Shown here: piece after piece, positions 32,429 through 45,129 of the stretch | Layout: every line of letters starts with the position of its first letter | Position numbering within the stretch: position 1 is the first letter of the stretch | DNA from: Vandiemenella viatica | Taxonomy: Eukaryota; Arthropoda; Insecta; Orthoptera; Morabidae | Assembly: GCA_031002005.1 (NCBI GenBank) | Contig: CM061919.1 | Coordinates: 171,103,121 to 171,167,120, forward strand | Direction: 5' to 3' | DNA length: 64,000 nucleotides | Notes under the pieces: model-generated | Databases searched by the model: none | Told to the model about the DNA's origin: nothing | What the model saw: only the letters and a program-made list of their open reading frames with translations | Program-made: the position numbers and the translations under genes

Positions 32429-33830
32429 ATACAATACAATACATTCATTTTCCATTGATCCCAATATAAGAGACTGACTCCGTGGGATGTGGAAAGTTGT
32501 CAATTTACAGATTTTTTTTCAATAACAGAATAATACATACACCAGAAAATGTACAGTAATATCATACATGGTAGATTAATTATGTCAACTATATTCACAC
32601 AAACGACTGACTTTATTTGGTAGATACCTTAGAAACAAATTCTTCGACAAAGGAGTTGTCAATTAAAAATTCTTTCAACTTTTTCCTGAATTTATTCTTG
32701 TCATCTGGTAGACATTTAATGTGTGTTGGGAGCTTATTGAAGATATGTATCCCTGAATATCAGACCCCCTTTTGAACAAATGACAACGAATTGTAATCCT
32801 TGAGGAGATTATTTTACTTCTAGTACCATAGTTGTGTATTTGTTTCAAACAAAGTATAATTTGTGAATAAAAAGGACATTAATATCTATTTATACTCATC
32901 CACCAATGTTAACATCCGTAACTTTTTGAACAGCTCTCTACATGAAGTTCTATTTCTAACCCCATAATTCTTATTACTCGCTTTTGGACTCTGAACACTT
33001 TGTCTCGATGGGTAGAATTGCCCCAGAACATTATTCCGTATGACATTAAGGAGTGAAAATAAGAAAAATAAACTATCTGGCTCATATGGAGATCACCTAT
33101 AGCTGAAATTGTACGAATTGCAAATGTGGCTGCACCCAGTCGCTTTAGTAACTCAGATACATGTACCTTCCAATTTAAATTATGATCAATATGCAAACCT
33201 AAGAATTTCACGCACTCTTGAATTGAATGACCTGCAAATTTATGCCTATATCTGGTGTTAATCTGTGTGATGTACTGAATTACATATATTGAGTTTTATC
33301 TAAGTTTAAATACAAGCCATTAGCTGTAAACCATTTATTAATAAGGTCAGAGACATAATTTGAAATATATTCTGTAGATAAATCTATAATATTTTTAATT
33401 CCTATGTTTGGGTCATCTGCAAATCGGATGCAACACAGGGTAGATCATTTATATATATTAAAAACAATAGTGGCCCCAAATAGAACCTGGAGGTACTCCA
33501 CGTCTGATTAATTCCCACTCAGAAAACAGTGGACCACTTAAGACAGCCTTAAAATTCGCCATTGACTCTTTCTGTTTTCTATTTGCTAAGAACTAAGCCA
33601 TTTATTAACAATACCATCTATACCATAATACTTTAATTTCTGTATCAGAATGTTATGATCTACACAGTCAAATGCCTTAGATAAGTCACAAAAAATTTTC
33701 ATAGGAATTAATTTATTATTTATTCCTTCTAAAATATTGTCAGTGAATGCAAATATAGCTTGTTCTGTTGAAGTGGAAGTGAAATGTTTATAGAAATCCA
33801 AGTCAGGACATTATCTGAATACCTAATAAC
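32429..33830 (-). pseudogene. Jockey/CR1-type LINE reverse transcriptase fragment
   Basis: On the minus strand the palm region reads PMKIFCDLSKAFDCVDHN (33,700), and the thumb region reads KFLGLHIDHNLNWKVHV, then SYGIMFWGNS and VQKRVIRIM (33,211-32,960). The 3' UTR follows, ending at 32429 in repeated ATTGT units and an A/T run. Frameshifts separate the parts. The last 86 bases recur as an insertion in the gag gene at 4058-4144. Confidence 0.75.
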
Positions 33831-33849
33831 TAAATACAAATGTATTAGA

Positions 33850-34480
33850 GCAGTTTCTTGGTTTTCGTAAGGTTATGCCATTTTTGATAAATAAAAACAG
33901 AGAGTTAACAGAAACTAGTATAGTGAAAGCAGAAATTTTAAATAATGTTATTAACAAGGCTTTCACAACAGAAAATGTAGAGGATGGCCTGCCATTTACC
34001 GTTCGCACCGACAAAATTATGAAAGACGTAGAGGGAATAACAAAACTGCTTAGGGGAGTAAAAAACGATAAGGCTAACGCACAATATTTGATGAAATTGT
34101 ATGCCACCTACTTGAATCAAGGAAACGTACCAGCTGAATAGAAGAGAGCTATTGTAAGTCCAGTGTTTAAAAGTAGAAATGTTAATGATCCTCAAAAGTC
34201 CAATCTAGTTAATTTGAATATTTTGCAGAATTTTAGAACTTGTCATCATTTCAAATGGATGCAGTAGAGCTATTAAAATCAAATCAGCAAGCATTCAGAA
34301 AAGGTCACTCCTACAAGATACAACTTGCACAGGCAAGTATAATAGGGATCATGCTGTTCCTCACATACATCAATGATTTTTGCTACTTAATGTAGTGAAA
34401 ATTAGACTATTTCTGATGATGCTATTATTTATGGCAAAATAAAAACCCAGGTCAGTTGTATCTAACAGCTTAAAAGTGTG
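33850..34480 (+). pseudogene. LINE fragment, N-terminal side of reverse transcriptase
   Basis: Open frame 33875-34141 reads ILNNVINKAFTTENVEDGLP and then GITKLLRGVKNDKA, followed by LNQGNVPAE and further RT-like frames (KRAIVSPVFK). This is the region just before and at the start of a CR1-type reverse transcriptase. It is read opposite to the neighbouring LINE at 32429-33830. Confidence 0.55.
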
Positions 34481-34497
34481 AAGTCATGCATATAAGT

Positions 34498-35293
34498 ACA
34501 CTGGTGTGCAAAACATTAGGACAAAAGTAACTTTCTCATACTGTATCATTGTTAAATAAAATAGCTCAATGAAACTTGAACCATACATAGAAAGAACTGC
34601 TACAAAATGGTACACTAGCCAACTAATAGAAATAGGCGATCAGACGAACAGATGACACTTTTATACACAGACAATAAGTTACAGTGAAGTGCAGGGGACT
34701 CATGAGGACGTCCTAGACGTTAAAAGAAGGAGGAATGTGGTCCTTAAAAGGTTGTGTGATCGCCACGGACAGCAATGCATTCTCTGAAATGTGCTCCCAT
34801 GCTGGGCACAAAATTGGTAAGAAGTTACTGTGGCAGGACTGTCCATTCCTCCACCAGCGTGGTTGAACGGCAATGGACGGTCGTTGATACATGTGACCGT
34901 GCTACAATACATCTCTTCAACACATGCCACACATGGTCGATGAGATTTAAGTCGGGTGAATGGGCAGGACAATCCATTCACCAAATATCCTCTCAATCCA
35001 AGACCTTCTCCATCTGCACTATTTGATGCGACTACACATTTTCATCCATAAAAATGAAGTCAGGGTTGAGTGAAATCCTGCAAAGATGTACTTGGGGAAG
35101 GAGAACAGTTTCTGAATAATGTTGACTGGTGAGTGTACCACGTTTACAGATTTCTGGGTCGGTACATCCATGCAACATTATGCTTCAACACCATAATAAT
35201 TAGACAACAACGTTCATGTTCGACAATTTTCATGGACGTGTTGTGTATTCCCACCTCTAGCCAGATATGAAGACGTCCATAATTATTACTGAG
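34498..35293 (-). pseudogene. Tc1-like transposon remnant
   Basis: The left end TACACTGGTGTGCAAAACAT is a Tc1-type terminal repeat starting next to TA. The following sequence, read on the minus strand, corresponds to the C-terminal half of a Tc1 transposase (the region with the DLSPIEH-type motif is in 34,940-35,000, decayed). The right part is cut off at 35293 by the next element. Only the 3' half of the element remains. Confidence 0.65.
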
Positions 35294-37091
35294 TAGGGAT
35301 GAAAGGTAATATCAATATCGATAAATATATTGATATTTATATCGATGCCAGGAAGATATCGAGAATCGATAATATAGGCAGCATCATATCGATAATATCG
35401 TTGTTTTTCGATACTTGTACTATATATTATTTTATAAATTAGAAGTAAGTATGTAAATCAAAATCGAGTAATAAATTTGAGGTAGTCTATTGAAAAAATT
35501 ACGTCTGCAAATATTAAGCGTCAACAAATCCTGAAAACATAGTTTGCTTAACCTTGTCCCATTGTCGCGGTAGATGATTTTTGTATAGATTTTAGTATAG
35601 AGTTTAGCGGTAATGAAGGCGGAGTGCTTCCCAGCCAGCACAGTAGTACGAAGGTTACACCACTCATATACGACACCCGCGCCAAGGACGATGGTCTGGC
35701 AGTCCTTACTGTGGGAAACTCAACTAGCGCGGCTGGTACACGAGGCTTACACACTATGAGCACGTGAACCACACGCATGTCCGTCGTGACAAACAGCCAA
35801 TGAGAGGAAGGCTTTCCCTACCTTCCGGAATCGAGGGCGCCTCTTTGCACACACGATTCGCCCCAGTCCGTGATGTGAATTTTCGTGGGGCAGACCTGTT
35901 AACATCCAACTAGGCCATTTTAGGCATTTCTCCTATCATTCTCCCTCTGCTGGCCTGGAATGCATACTGCATTAACATTGGATCCTATGGTCCACTATTC
36001 CAATATCAGGAAACACCGATTTCATGTACCAATCACTTGTAACTGTACCACACAGCCGCTTTCACAATAAATCAAGTAGACATAACTCTTCATATCATTT
36101 CAAGGAGCACCTACATCCTGATTTTACGCAAATTAAGTCTTTGTGCATGTATTTTTTCCTAGCCAGGAGCTTACAGATGCCGACTGGAAACTTGAAGTAC
36201 CTCAGCCGACAGTGAGTAGATGCTAGGACGGACCCACAGTGGGTAAGTTCGCCACTCGCTCGGTCAACACGCGACACCATGAAGTCCAATCCTAGTTTGA
36301 ATGAAAGTGGTTCCTGCCTGTGAGAAAAGGCGTTCAGAAAATACTGACGAGGCTACTTTGAGTAAATGATTTGTTGCAATTTTGAACATATCTTAATCCA
36401 ACTAGTATACCAATCATGATTGATTTCAATTTAATTTTCCAGCAAGAAATGTATCGTACTCTTCAAATAGTCGGTGTTATTCTATACGTAACAATAAAAA
36501 ATGTTTCACACTTTTCAACTCCACCTTCACAACTTTCGATTTTTTTTCATATTTTTCATCAGTTTTTGTTTTAATAGTTCCATAAAACGGGACTTTGTAT
36601 AATGATGCAAATTGCTTCATTAAAACTTAAAGTCTTTGCTTTAAACTGCATTAAAGATTTATTACCAATATTGATAAAATAAGCAATTTTATCGGTTAGG
36701 CGGCCATATTTTTTACCCCCTTCAGAATATTGTAATACGTCCCAGAGAGAAACAAGAACTAACGAACGCAAACGTAATGCAACATATTAAATAATAAAAC
36801 GGTGAACGTAAATAAATGGGGAACGAGTAACGCGCACGAAACGGAGTGAAACCAGAATAGCAAAGGACGTTATCGAGCTAAATCAGAGTTTAGCATAGTC
36901 AAGTTTGGTCCCTTTCACCCACACATTTATTTGCAGGATTTTTTTTTTTTTATTTTGATTTTTTTTTAGCTCGGTGTTTGTAGTTTTCTATTTTTCATTC
37001 CCCCATATCGATATTATCATATCGATCATTTAAAAATATTGATATTTTTGAACAGATATTATCGGTTCACCGATATATTGTTACAACCCTA
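35294..37091. mobile_element. hAT-like element with ATCGAT-rich ends
   Basis: The left end starts TAGGGATGAAAGG and the reverse complement of the right end starts TAGGGTTGTAACA. Both are followed by clusters of ATATCGATA/ATCGAT palindromes (35310-35425 and 37006-37075). The TAGGG-type end suits the hAT superfamily, but the flanking 8-mers TTACTGAG and TTTCAAGG do not match. No transposase is recognised; the frame at 35548-35778 (minus) has no known domain. Confidence 0.55.
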
Positions 37092-37825
37092 TTTCAAGGA
37101 CAGGTAGAAACAAATGATGCACTCTAACGTGTTTAAAGCATTTCGTACAATAAGAGGAAACCGGAAAAAACAGGACTACTCGTTTGCTTTGACATACACA
37201 ACAAATATTTTTTTTTATAGTTTATCTGAGAATTAATAGCACAAACCCCGCGTGGCCAGGTCACGGGCTGCTTGACGTATATCGACGATGAGCTGCTTCA
37301 GTCATCTTCCCTCTCTCAACGTCTCTACGTGATTCATTGTCGCCTGCTATCTTGACATTTGCTGCTCCTATCAGAAGTCCACAGTAGATTGAAATATTAA
37401 TTAACAGCTTAATTAAATGAGTTAATTAATGACGATCCGGAAACTTCTTTAATTTTTTTTCCTTCCAAGATTTAATCCACCATGGATTAGAACTTGATGT
37501 TCGGTCGTAAGAAAGAATTAACCTAAGAATATAGAACCACAATAGTCCATTCTTCAGTTTCCTAATAACAAAGTAGCAATAAGAATCGGTTATGAAAATC
37601 ATACACATTGATACATTGTTAACACAAAAAATAATGTCACCAGGAACAGATTTGTTCTAATTCATTTACTGTTTTGCCAGTGATTTAGTGGCTCTATAGC
37701 AAAAAATACTATTAACATATGACACAAAAAATAATATTTCAGAAGTTTATTAAATTGTATGAAAGTAACTAAATGTTAACGTAGTGATATCAAACTCAAC
37801 TGGGCAGTAGGAAAAGGTTTCAAAA
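37092..37825. other. no gene or repeat recognised
   Basis: AT-rich non-coding DNA. Nothing to support. Confidence 0.35.
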
Positions 37826-37829
37826 TTCT

Positions 37830-38290
37830 TCACTTGTTGGAGAAAATTGTGACTGTACTGGAGAAGTAAAAGAATTGGGTTACAAATCTTTGGTCAGACC
37901 ATTGCTTGATTATAGTGGTGTGGTACAGGATACACACTTTGGGTATCAAATACAGGAGTTGGAGGGTGTGTGGAGAAGGGATGCTAAATTTTTCTCTGAA
38001 ATCACCGCAGAACACAATCAGTAAGTGATATGATAAAGGAATTGCAATGGGATTCACTTGCAGACAGTATTAGGGTGAAGAGAGTCATGGGAGAATACAA
38101 GGCGTATATTGGTGAAGAGGTGTGGAAACTATTGGTAGAAGAATTAGCAGAGGTGCATGGAAGGAAATGATGACCATCACCACAAACTGGCACTCGATTT
38201 CAGGCATAAGGGTGTTGGATGATTTTTTCTTTCTTCAGGGATTGGAATAAATTACCAAGAGAAATTTCCACAAACGAAAAAAAGAATTTA
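37830..38290 (+). pseudogene. CR1-type LINE 3' fragment
   Basis: VKELGYKSLVRPLLDYSGVV, later ITAEHNQ and at the end FFRDWNKLPREI match the C-terminus of CR1-type LINE proteins, as in 26165-26851. Several frameshifts. Confidence 0.65.
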
Positions 38291-38319
38291 AATTTGAATT
38301 TTTATTTTTTCTTCTACTG

Positions 38320-38535
38320 GCTTGAAGCCTCATCGACGTCGAGGTCATTAGATGCGGGAATGGAGTGCGAACAAGGAACGGGAATGAATACGGCCGTGGT
38401 CTTCTTGAAGGAAGCATCCCGGCTTTCGCTGGAATGATCTGGGGAAACCATGGAAAACCCAAATCTGGATGCCCGGACGGGGATTCGAACCGGCGGCCTC
38501 CAGAATGCAAGCGCAGAACGTTAACCATAAATTGA
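38320..38535 (-). mobile_element. tRNA-derived SINE, nearly full length
   Basis: Read on the minus strand it starts with a tRNA-like head (ATGGTTAACGTTCTGCGCTTG, B-box GGTTCGAATCCCC), then the body CATCCAGATTTGGGTTTTCC and CGGGATGCTTCCTTC, ending at the A/T-rich tail near 38320. It is directly downstream of the CR1-type LINE fragment. Confidence 0.75.
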
Positions 38536-38673
38536 GATTAATGATGGGCGTAGGTAGACTGGAAAAGGAGAAAAATGTTTGTGCACCACAGAAGGCGCTC
38601 CATTGCAGTTAAATTGGTTATCTTTCTGAATCCACCGGATGTATGCTATCCGGCAGCCTTTTACATAGACATA

Positions 38674-39913
38674 CGAGGTAGGGTCAAAAATTTCTCGGAA
38701 TTGGTTAATAAAAATTTATTGAAAGTACGTATAACATTTTTACGTTATTTTCCTTCAAAATACTACACTTAGTTCACCGTTCATACAATTGCTGGAAACA
38801 CTCCTGAAAGCCGCTGACGAATTAGCAAAACGTCGTCCCTTGACTGTCATTTTCAGCCGTGGAAACAGGTAAATATCCTATGCTGCAAGATTGGGAGAAT
38901 ATGGAGTGTTCCAAACTGGTAACATTGTTTTTGGCAAGGTATTGTTTCACCATTACCGATCGATGTGACGAATCATTATCGTGCAACACAAACCAATCAT
39001 TCCCTGCTCATTGTTCAGATCGTTTTCCTCGAACTGCGTCTCGTAATCGTTTTAAGATCTGTGTGTACAATCCTTTGTTGACTTTTTCCTTCAGGAATAA
39101 ATTGAAAACGAATCAAGCCTTGGTGGTCAAAAAACACCTCCAACATACACCGGCTTCTGTCTAAGCGAAATATTTATTTTCTTGGTGATGTTTTTGAATT
39201 CTAATCAGCTGACTGCCGTTTCGTTCGAGGGTCGTAAAGAAAGCACCACGTCTCATCACCTATTAAAATTTAGCGCAGGAAGCTGTCGCCTGCATCGGCC
39301 ATTTCAATCATGTTCCTGCACATGGTCACTCTTTTTTTCTGCTCAGGGAATAACATTTTCAGAACCATGTGCAAGTAAACACGATGAATGTTCAAATAAT
39401 TATGAACAATGCTGTGAACACTCCCATGTGAAATACCAACTTCAGAGGCAATAATATCCATGTTCACCTGTCCGCATGCACAAGTTGTCGAACGCGCTCA
39501 ATATTCTCATCTGTCATGGAAGTTGCAGGCCACCTAGTCCGAAGATTATTTTCAATTGCTGTGCGACCGCCGAGAAAACGCTTGTGCCACTCGTAAACTG
39601 CCGTTTTCTGCATCGAATAGTTTCTGTATGCTTTCTTCAGCATCTCAAGTGTCTTACAGGGTAATTTCTTCAGCAGTACACAGAATTTCATATTGCCACG
39701 CTGCTCTAAAGACGACATTTCACAATATGACGAAAGAAAGAAACTACGTCTAAAATATCATGCACCGCATGCACGAAACCAACTACAACTGCCTGCTGCA
39801 CGGCACAGCACCTTGCCAGTGGTGCTGCCAACCTCCCATACAAAAATTTCACTTCCGGAAAACAGTTGCTTGACTGTACACAAAAATTCCTGGAACTTTT
39901 TGACCCTACCTCA
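38674..39913 (-). mobile_element. mariner element, full length but decayed
   Basis: The left end CGAGGTAGGGTCAAAAATTT and the reverse complement of the right end TGAGGTAGGGTCAAAAAGTT are mariner terminal repeats. TA flanks both sides (38672-38673 and 39914-39915). The 1,240-base length is normal for mariner. The transposase on the minus strand is broken. Confidence 0.85.
38760..39718 (-). pseudogene. mariner transposase pseudogene
   Basis: ATG at 39718 starts MSSLEQRGNMKFCVLLKKLP and continues to the helix-turn-helix region (KTAVYEWHKRF, MTDENIERVRQLV). A frameshift follows near 39465 and the next frame has IIASEVGISHGSVHSI and then a MIEMADAGDSFLR end (39270). The catalytic DDD region lies further left in broken frames. 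The N-terminal two-HTH DNA-binding domain is recognisable; the enzyme is not functional. Confidence 0.8.
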
Positions 39914-40249
39914 TAAACATCTAAAGCTATCCCGAAAGCCGAAATGTAACAAACTGAGCTGAACAAAACACACATATTATATCCATAGCTCTATGATAGA
40001 CGCTACTGCTATCTAGTGGTTATCTGATCATAGTCAGTGCAAAAATTCTGCAAATAAAGTGTTTACACAGGAACGGTAGAGCTAAACACAAATGTTTTCT
40101 TAACAGAAAAAAATTTCCAAGAAGCTCCTTGCTGTAAAAAACGCACACAGTTTACCGACATCTCTGTGATATGTGGAGCTACTGTCTAACGATAACGGAA
40201 TCAATCTTTTTCGACTACAGCGAAGGCTGTTGGCTTGGGTCGGACAGTC

Positions 40250-40640
40250 TCATTCGTATAACCTTGATAGTTACTTTTACCCTAAGAGACAAATTCCTAA
40301 ATCCATTTCTGAAAATTTGATGTCACTAAAGCAAAACCCTTAATCTTTAAAATGATACCTCATTTATCAGTTTCAGTTAGGTACCAAGGGAGATAAATGG
40401 TTTGTCACAAAGAAATAATGGTACACTATGCCGTTTAAGAATGGAATTCTGAAAAATTTCTTTCTTAAAACATGATGTTACCAAAGTATCTATAAAGTGA
40501 TATCCCGTTTATAGATTTCGGTCAAAAATCAAGGGAGAAAAATGGCCCAAGACAAAAACATCTTTTTAGAAATAATATAATTTTATGATGATGAAATGGT
40601 TTTACAATATCAAACCACTCATTAAATACAAAATGATATT
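40250..40640. repeat. satellite B (reverse orientation block)
   Basis: Two units of about 165 bases with AAGGGAGATAAATGG(T/C) and ACATGATGT...AAAGTATC. They are the reverse complement of the array at 61690-62680. The hAT element at 40647 begins just at its right edge. Confidence 0.6.
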
Positions 40641-40646
40641 TATAAC

Positions 40647-43161
40647 TAGGGTTCGGATATTTATGACAAAAAAAATCGAGAAATATGCCCTTAATTATGA
40701 CCTTAAAAATAGGCAAATATGATCTAAAAAAGACAAAATATGACCAAACATTAAATTTTTTATACTTTAAAAATGCTCAAATGTACATGATTTATTTTAT
40801 GTAGCTGTGTCGCTTTCATGTAGATAATATAATTTGCTTCTGTGCGCTCACTGTACGATTGGGAAATTAATGTTTTTTGAAAGTTATTTTCTTATTCCTG
40901 TAAGAAAATGGATTACTAGAGTTTTACTTTTAAAACTGGAAATTTACTATAAATTTGTTACGAATTAGTGTTCATAACATTTTTTATTCTTGTTTAATGC
41001 CAGCATTGGAGTAAATCACCATATGCATATTCAAGTTCTCGAAGAGGAATTTTCTCCGGTTGTCACTTAAAACTGTCTTGTAGTGTGAGAAGCTTCGTTC
41101 GACATCGCAAGAGTACTTGAACAGAGTCAGGTCACTGCAATTTAATTGTGGGTCGTCTTCAGTCAAAACAGATTCGCCACCATGTAAAATTTCACAAATT
41201 GTTACAAATTGTTTTATATCCATTATTCCCATACAACACATTATCAATTTTCTTTTTCAGCAAACTAGCCACACTGCCCCCTGCTTGGTCTATTTCGGTT
41301 TGCACAATTTTAACGACCGCCAAACTTTCATTCAGTTCTAGACCAATTTCTTCAAGACGCGAAATCGCAGTTGTGATGCCTGAAAAACTTGACCTTATGT
41401 ACGCCAAATTTCTGAACAAATTACTGGAAAAGAGTTCTTGGACAATTTTTATGGAAGATGCTTCACTGCTATCAAAATTAGAAACTATTTTCTTTATGTT
41501 TTCATAATATTCACAGTAATAGCTAACTGCGTCGAGCCATGCGCACCAACGAATAAGTACTGGTTGGGGTGGAAGAGGGACGGAAGGTGCGTCCTCTTTA
41601 AATTTTGCCACTCTCATTGGAGCTTTAACAAAAATCTTTTTTACATTTGATATTAACCTATCGACATCAGGGAAACTTAGTCTTACTTCCTCGGCAACTA
41701 TGTAATCCATGAGCGAGACAAGTTAAATGCACCATCGAAGGATACAACATCTTCAGACATTTCCCAGCCTTTACCATGTACTGCACAGCGTCGGTCACAA
41801 ATAGTAAGACATGTTCTCGCTCAACTTCACTGCTCCATAACAGTTTCATAGCGTTTTCGAAACGGACGGCAATTGTTGAGTAGTTTACTGATTCAAGAGA
41901 TTCACAGTCCAGTAAAAATATATCACCCGGTCTGTCAGAAAGTAGGGTTCCAATAATAACATTTACAACGTATCTCCCACAAGTATCAGTACTTTCATCC
42001 ATTGATACCCAGATCTTATTGGTACCTATCTTAGTTCTGATTGTCTGCAATACATTTTCATAACAAGACGGTAAATAGTTCTTCCTAATGTTGTTTCCGT
42101 AGGAATCGTCTGTGTTGTATATTTCTCCAAGAACGATTTGAAATGCTCATTGTTCACTTTATTAAGTGGGATGTTGGCTGATACCATCATTTCATAGAGT
42201 TCTTTAGAAAAGAAATGACAAGCTGTAGATGTATCCAAGAAAAGTCGCTGTTTGCTTTGTCGACTTGAATGTAGTATTACGTTATTCTTGTGTCTTGATG
42301 TATTGCAATGCTGCTGCACATGAAATCGCTTTGTTGCATTCACTTTAGTTTCACATAATTTACGGAAAAGAACTCTTTCATCTGTGCTAAAATACTCCTC
42401 TCCAAATTCCTTTACATAACTCTGTAACTTTGCACTTTAAGAAAGTTTTGTTTTCGGCATGGGCGGTACTCACTGATCCACATTTAACACTGGTTCAGGA
42501 TTATTTTCAAAAGCATTGATGACAGTGTGTGAGTGACGGAAGGCTTTGTGCTTGTTTCGCCGCGGAGAGTCTGGTATGTGGGGAATACTTGACCCTGGGA
42601 GGGATGGGTTTCCCGTTAAGTAGCAGTTTTGCCGTACTGAATCGTAGGAAGGCAATTGATTCCTCTCAACTCATCGGTGGGTCACTGCAGTGGACTCAAT
42701 TCCCGCGATACCGTCGCAAGTGAGACATTGATTGACGCGGCTCGACACAAGCATGCTGCTGCTGCATAGTCGAATTTAAAAAGCGGGCGGAACATTAACG
42801 TTTAGAGAGTGACAATAATTTATAACTTTAATTCTTGACTCGTGAATTCTGAACAATTTAGTGACAATTAGTTTCGTTTCTTTCTCCAATGTATAACCGG
42901 AGTATATTTGTTTGAATAATTATCTTAATTTCTTTTCATCTATAACTTCTATCAAAAAATTATCAGATTTTTCCTCAAAATATGACCATAAAAATTGTTG
43001 AAATATTACCAGAATTAGGAAAATGACCCGAATATGCATTTATAGGCTATATAAAATACATTTAAATACAATCAGAAACGTTGAATCAGTGTTTATTTCA
43101 GCATTTCAGCTCAAAAAGAAGGCAAGAAAAAATATGATTTTTGGTAAAGGTCCGAACCATA
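40647..43161 (-). mobile_element. hAT element with perfect 8-bp target duplication, decayed
   Basis: The left end TAGGGTTCGGATATTTATG and the reverse complement of the right end TATGGTTCGGACCTTTACC are imperfect terminal repeats. TTTATAAC occurs directly outside both ends (40639-40646 and 43162-43169). The total of 2,515 bases suits an autonomous hAT. The transposase on the minus strand has an early stop and frameshifts. Confidence 0.85.
40984..42460 (-). pseudogene. hAT transposase pseudogene (CGGBP1/DUF659-like type)
   Basis: Starts at ATG 42460 (MPKTKLS, then a stop), followed by SYVKEFGEEYFS, KRFHVQQHCNTSRHKNN (zinc-finger-like), IWVSMDESTD (the first catalytic Asp region), LFVTDAVQYM (second region) and, near the end, CDVERSFSHYKTVLSDNRR, the hAT C-terminal dimerisation motif with the catalytic Glu. 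Frameshifts occur near 42040, 41690 and 41230. The order and motifs match hAT transposases of the group related to vertebrate CGGBP1. Non-functional. Confidence 0.75.
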
Positions 43162-43272
43162 TTTATAACTTCCTGTGACCACTGGCATACTGTCCATTTC
43201 TTTTCCTTTCTTACACCACTAACACATCATATGTGGTTGTGGGCATGAACACATTTTTCCCGTTGCCACATG

Positions 43273-43480
43273 TCCAGGGCCGGATTAAGACAGCGCGGGG
43301 CCCGTAGCAAATGTGAAGAAGAGGCCCTAGATTTTTGCCGTCTGGGGGAAAATTGTAGAGCTAAAAAAAAGGTCGCCCAACTAGCCTAGCCGCGGGCTCC
43401 CCTAGGAGGCGCGAGGCCCACCTAGGAGGCACGAGGCCCGTAGCATCTGCTACCTCCTGCTACGTGGTTATTCCGGTACT
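43273..43480. mobile_element. hAT-type MITE remnant
   Basis: CAGGGCCGGATTAAGACAGCGCGGGGCCCGTAGC at the left and CACGAGGCCCGTAGCATC at the right are the GC-rich ends of a small hAT-like element, similar in style to 29140-29335. No target duplication confirmed. Confidence 0.4.
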
Positions 43481-43814
43481 GCACATATCTCACCTCCAAC
43501 ATGAGAAGGTTATTTACAAAAATATTGTAGTGTGTTTGTGTCCTTGCCCTAATTCCTTCTACTGCGGTAAGCAACGAGTTATGTTCTCTATATCATTCCT
43601 TATTTTTAGGTGTAGTGTGTTATGACTCGTATAAGTGGATGAGGGTGAAATCATGTGTTCGTCCACTCAAGCCTACATTTCTGTAATGGCAGCTGGGAAG
43701 CCACCAAGTTTATCTGATGGACAATTAGAATCAACAAAATAATATAACCGCACTTTCCAAGTCCATATCTTGATAATTAGGAATTGTACATCATAATTTC
43801 TTCCACTTTGCTGG

Positions 43815-43950
43815 TTAAAAGTGATTGAGTGTGGTAACAATCTGTCCTCCCATTCGGAAGGACGCAGGTTCGAATGCCCTTCAGCCACACAGGTTTTAGT
43901 TTTATGAAATCATTTCGGGTGATGCTGGTGTAAATGGTACGCCTATTGCA
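43815..43950 (+). mobile_element. second SINE type, tRNA-like head
   Basis: GAGTGTGGTAACAATCTGTCC, then GGACGCAGGTTCGAATGCCC, form an A-box and B-box pair of a tRNA-derived SINE. The tail (CACACAGGTTTTAGTTTTATG) differs from the main SINE family here. Confidence 0.45.
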
Positions 43951-44074
43951 AAACCGCAACTAAAACGGCGAGCGGAAATGATTGTGAAACTTCGAGGAAT
44001 GGTCGCTTAGTATACCGCTGAAAGGTACAAAAAGGCGCCCATTAAGAACATTGACCCTAATCAGTTTTAAACCG

Positions 44075-44300
44075 AGAGTGGTGGTATAACGGTTAGCGTT
44101 CTGGTCTCGCATTCGGGAGGACGGCGGTTCGAATCCCCGTCCAGGCATCCAGATTTGGGTTTTAGGCCATGGCCATGGCCTTTTGAAGGAAGCATCCGAG
44201 CATTCGCCTGTACTGATTAGGGGAAACCATGGAAAACCCAAATCTGGATGCCCGGTTGGGGATTCGAACCGGCGTCCTCCAGAATGCGAGGCCAGAAGCT
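44075..44300. mobile_element. head-to-head pair of tRNA-derived SINEs
   Basis: The left copy (44075-44165, plus) has GTGGTATAACGGTTAGCG as A-box region, GGCGGTTCGAATCCCCGTCC as B-box and the body start CATCCAGATTTGGGTTT. It then turns into a reverse copy (44165-44300, minus) with CCATGGCCTTTTGAAGGAAG, AAACCATGGAAAACCCAAAT and GGGGATTCGAACCGGCG. The two heads are the outer ends of an inverted pair. Confidence 0.7.
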
Positions 44301-44394
44301 GCCATGGAGGTCGTCGTCTAACTACAAGGTGTGAGACAGTACTTGATGGATGCAGGGATGGCATAGTTAAATAACCCTTTCAAATTGTTAAGAG

Positions 44395-44760
44395 GTTGTG
44401 ATCGCTGCCATTTTTGTGTAACTCACAGCAAATCGACGCCGATAAAGCTGTTGATTGACAGTTGACAGTAGATGCGGAAGTATAATAGGCAAGAACGGAT
44501 CGTAATGAAGGGCATAACAGCAGGAGCTGTATATGTGGAAGGGATCGTCAGGCTTACGTTATGAAAAGGAAGCGAATAAGGTGTGGAACAAACTCTACAC
44601 GCAGTATCAGATGCCATTGATTTGCCCTAAGATGGTGTAATTGGAAGAGATAGTCTGAAGAAATGAGAAGCCATTGTAGATTTCGGAGAAGGAATGGTTA
44701 CGATCGCAGGTACCAGCATTCAAATGAAGAGCGAACGCAAAGGAGTCGATACAAGGAAGG
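44395..44760 (+). pseudogene. aspartyl protease region of the errantivirus-like element
   Basis: KLLIDS is followed by a stop where the Asp-Ser/Thr-Gly active site should continue. Further on come GITAGAVYVEGIV, AVSDAIDLP, VIGRDSLKK and EAIVDFGEGMVTI, the usual C-terminal strands of Gypsy proteases. Three or more stops. This enzyme would cleave the Gag-Pol polyprotein. Confidence 0.6.
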
Positions 44761-45129
44761 CTGAGCAGCAATAGGAGAAGAGTGAAGAAGTTGAGAAGCC
44801 GTAGGAGCCATTTAGGAGAAAAATAAGAAGAATTAAAGTCGACAATAGGCAGGAGAAACTAATAAAAGTGAAAATGGAGCTGGCAAGTTGAAGACAAGGA
44901 ACAGTAGTAGTACCTAAGCAGGAGCTGCGAGAAGGAATACTAGTGCAAAAACCGTTGGTAACAGTCAACAATGGCTCATGTATTATTCCAGTACTGAATA
45001 CTACTGAGGACGAAGTCATGTTGACAAGCCGGGAGAACACTTAACGTACACTACTAATAAACTCCAGACAGTATCGAATTCCTGAATGCCAGAAAAAGTG
45101 TCTACAGGAAGAAATATAGGCTATTGGAG

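Noticed and set aside
38320..44300. Possible tRNA genes from A-box/B-box matches
   Set aside because: Matches are in repeated SINE heads; no complete cloverleaf is formed.
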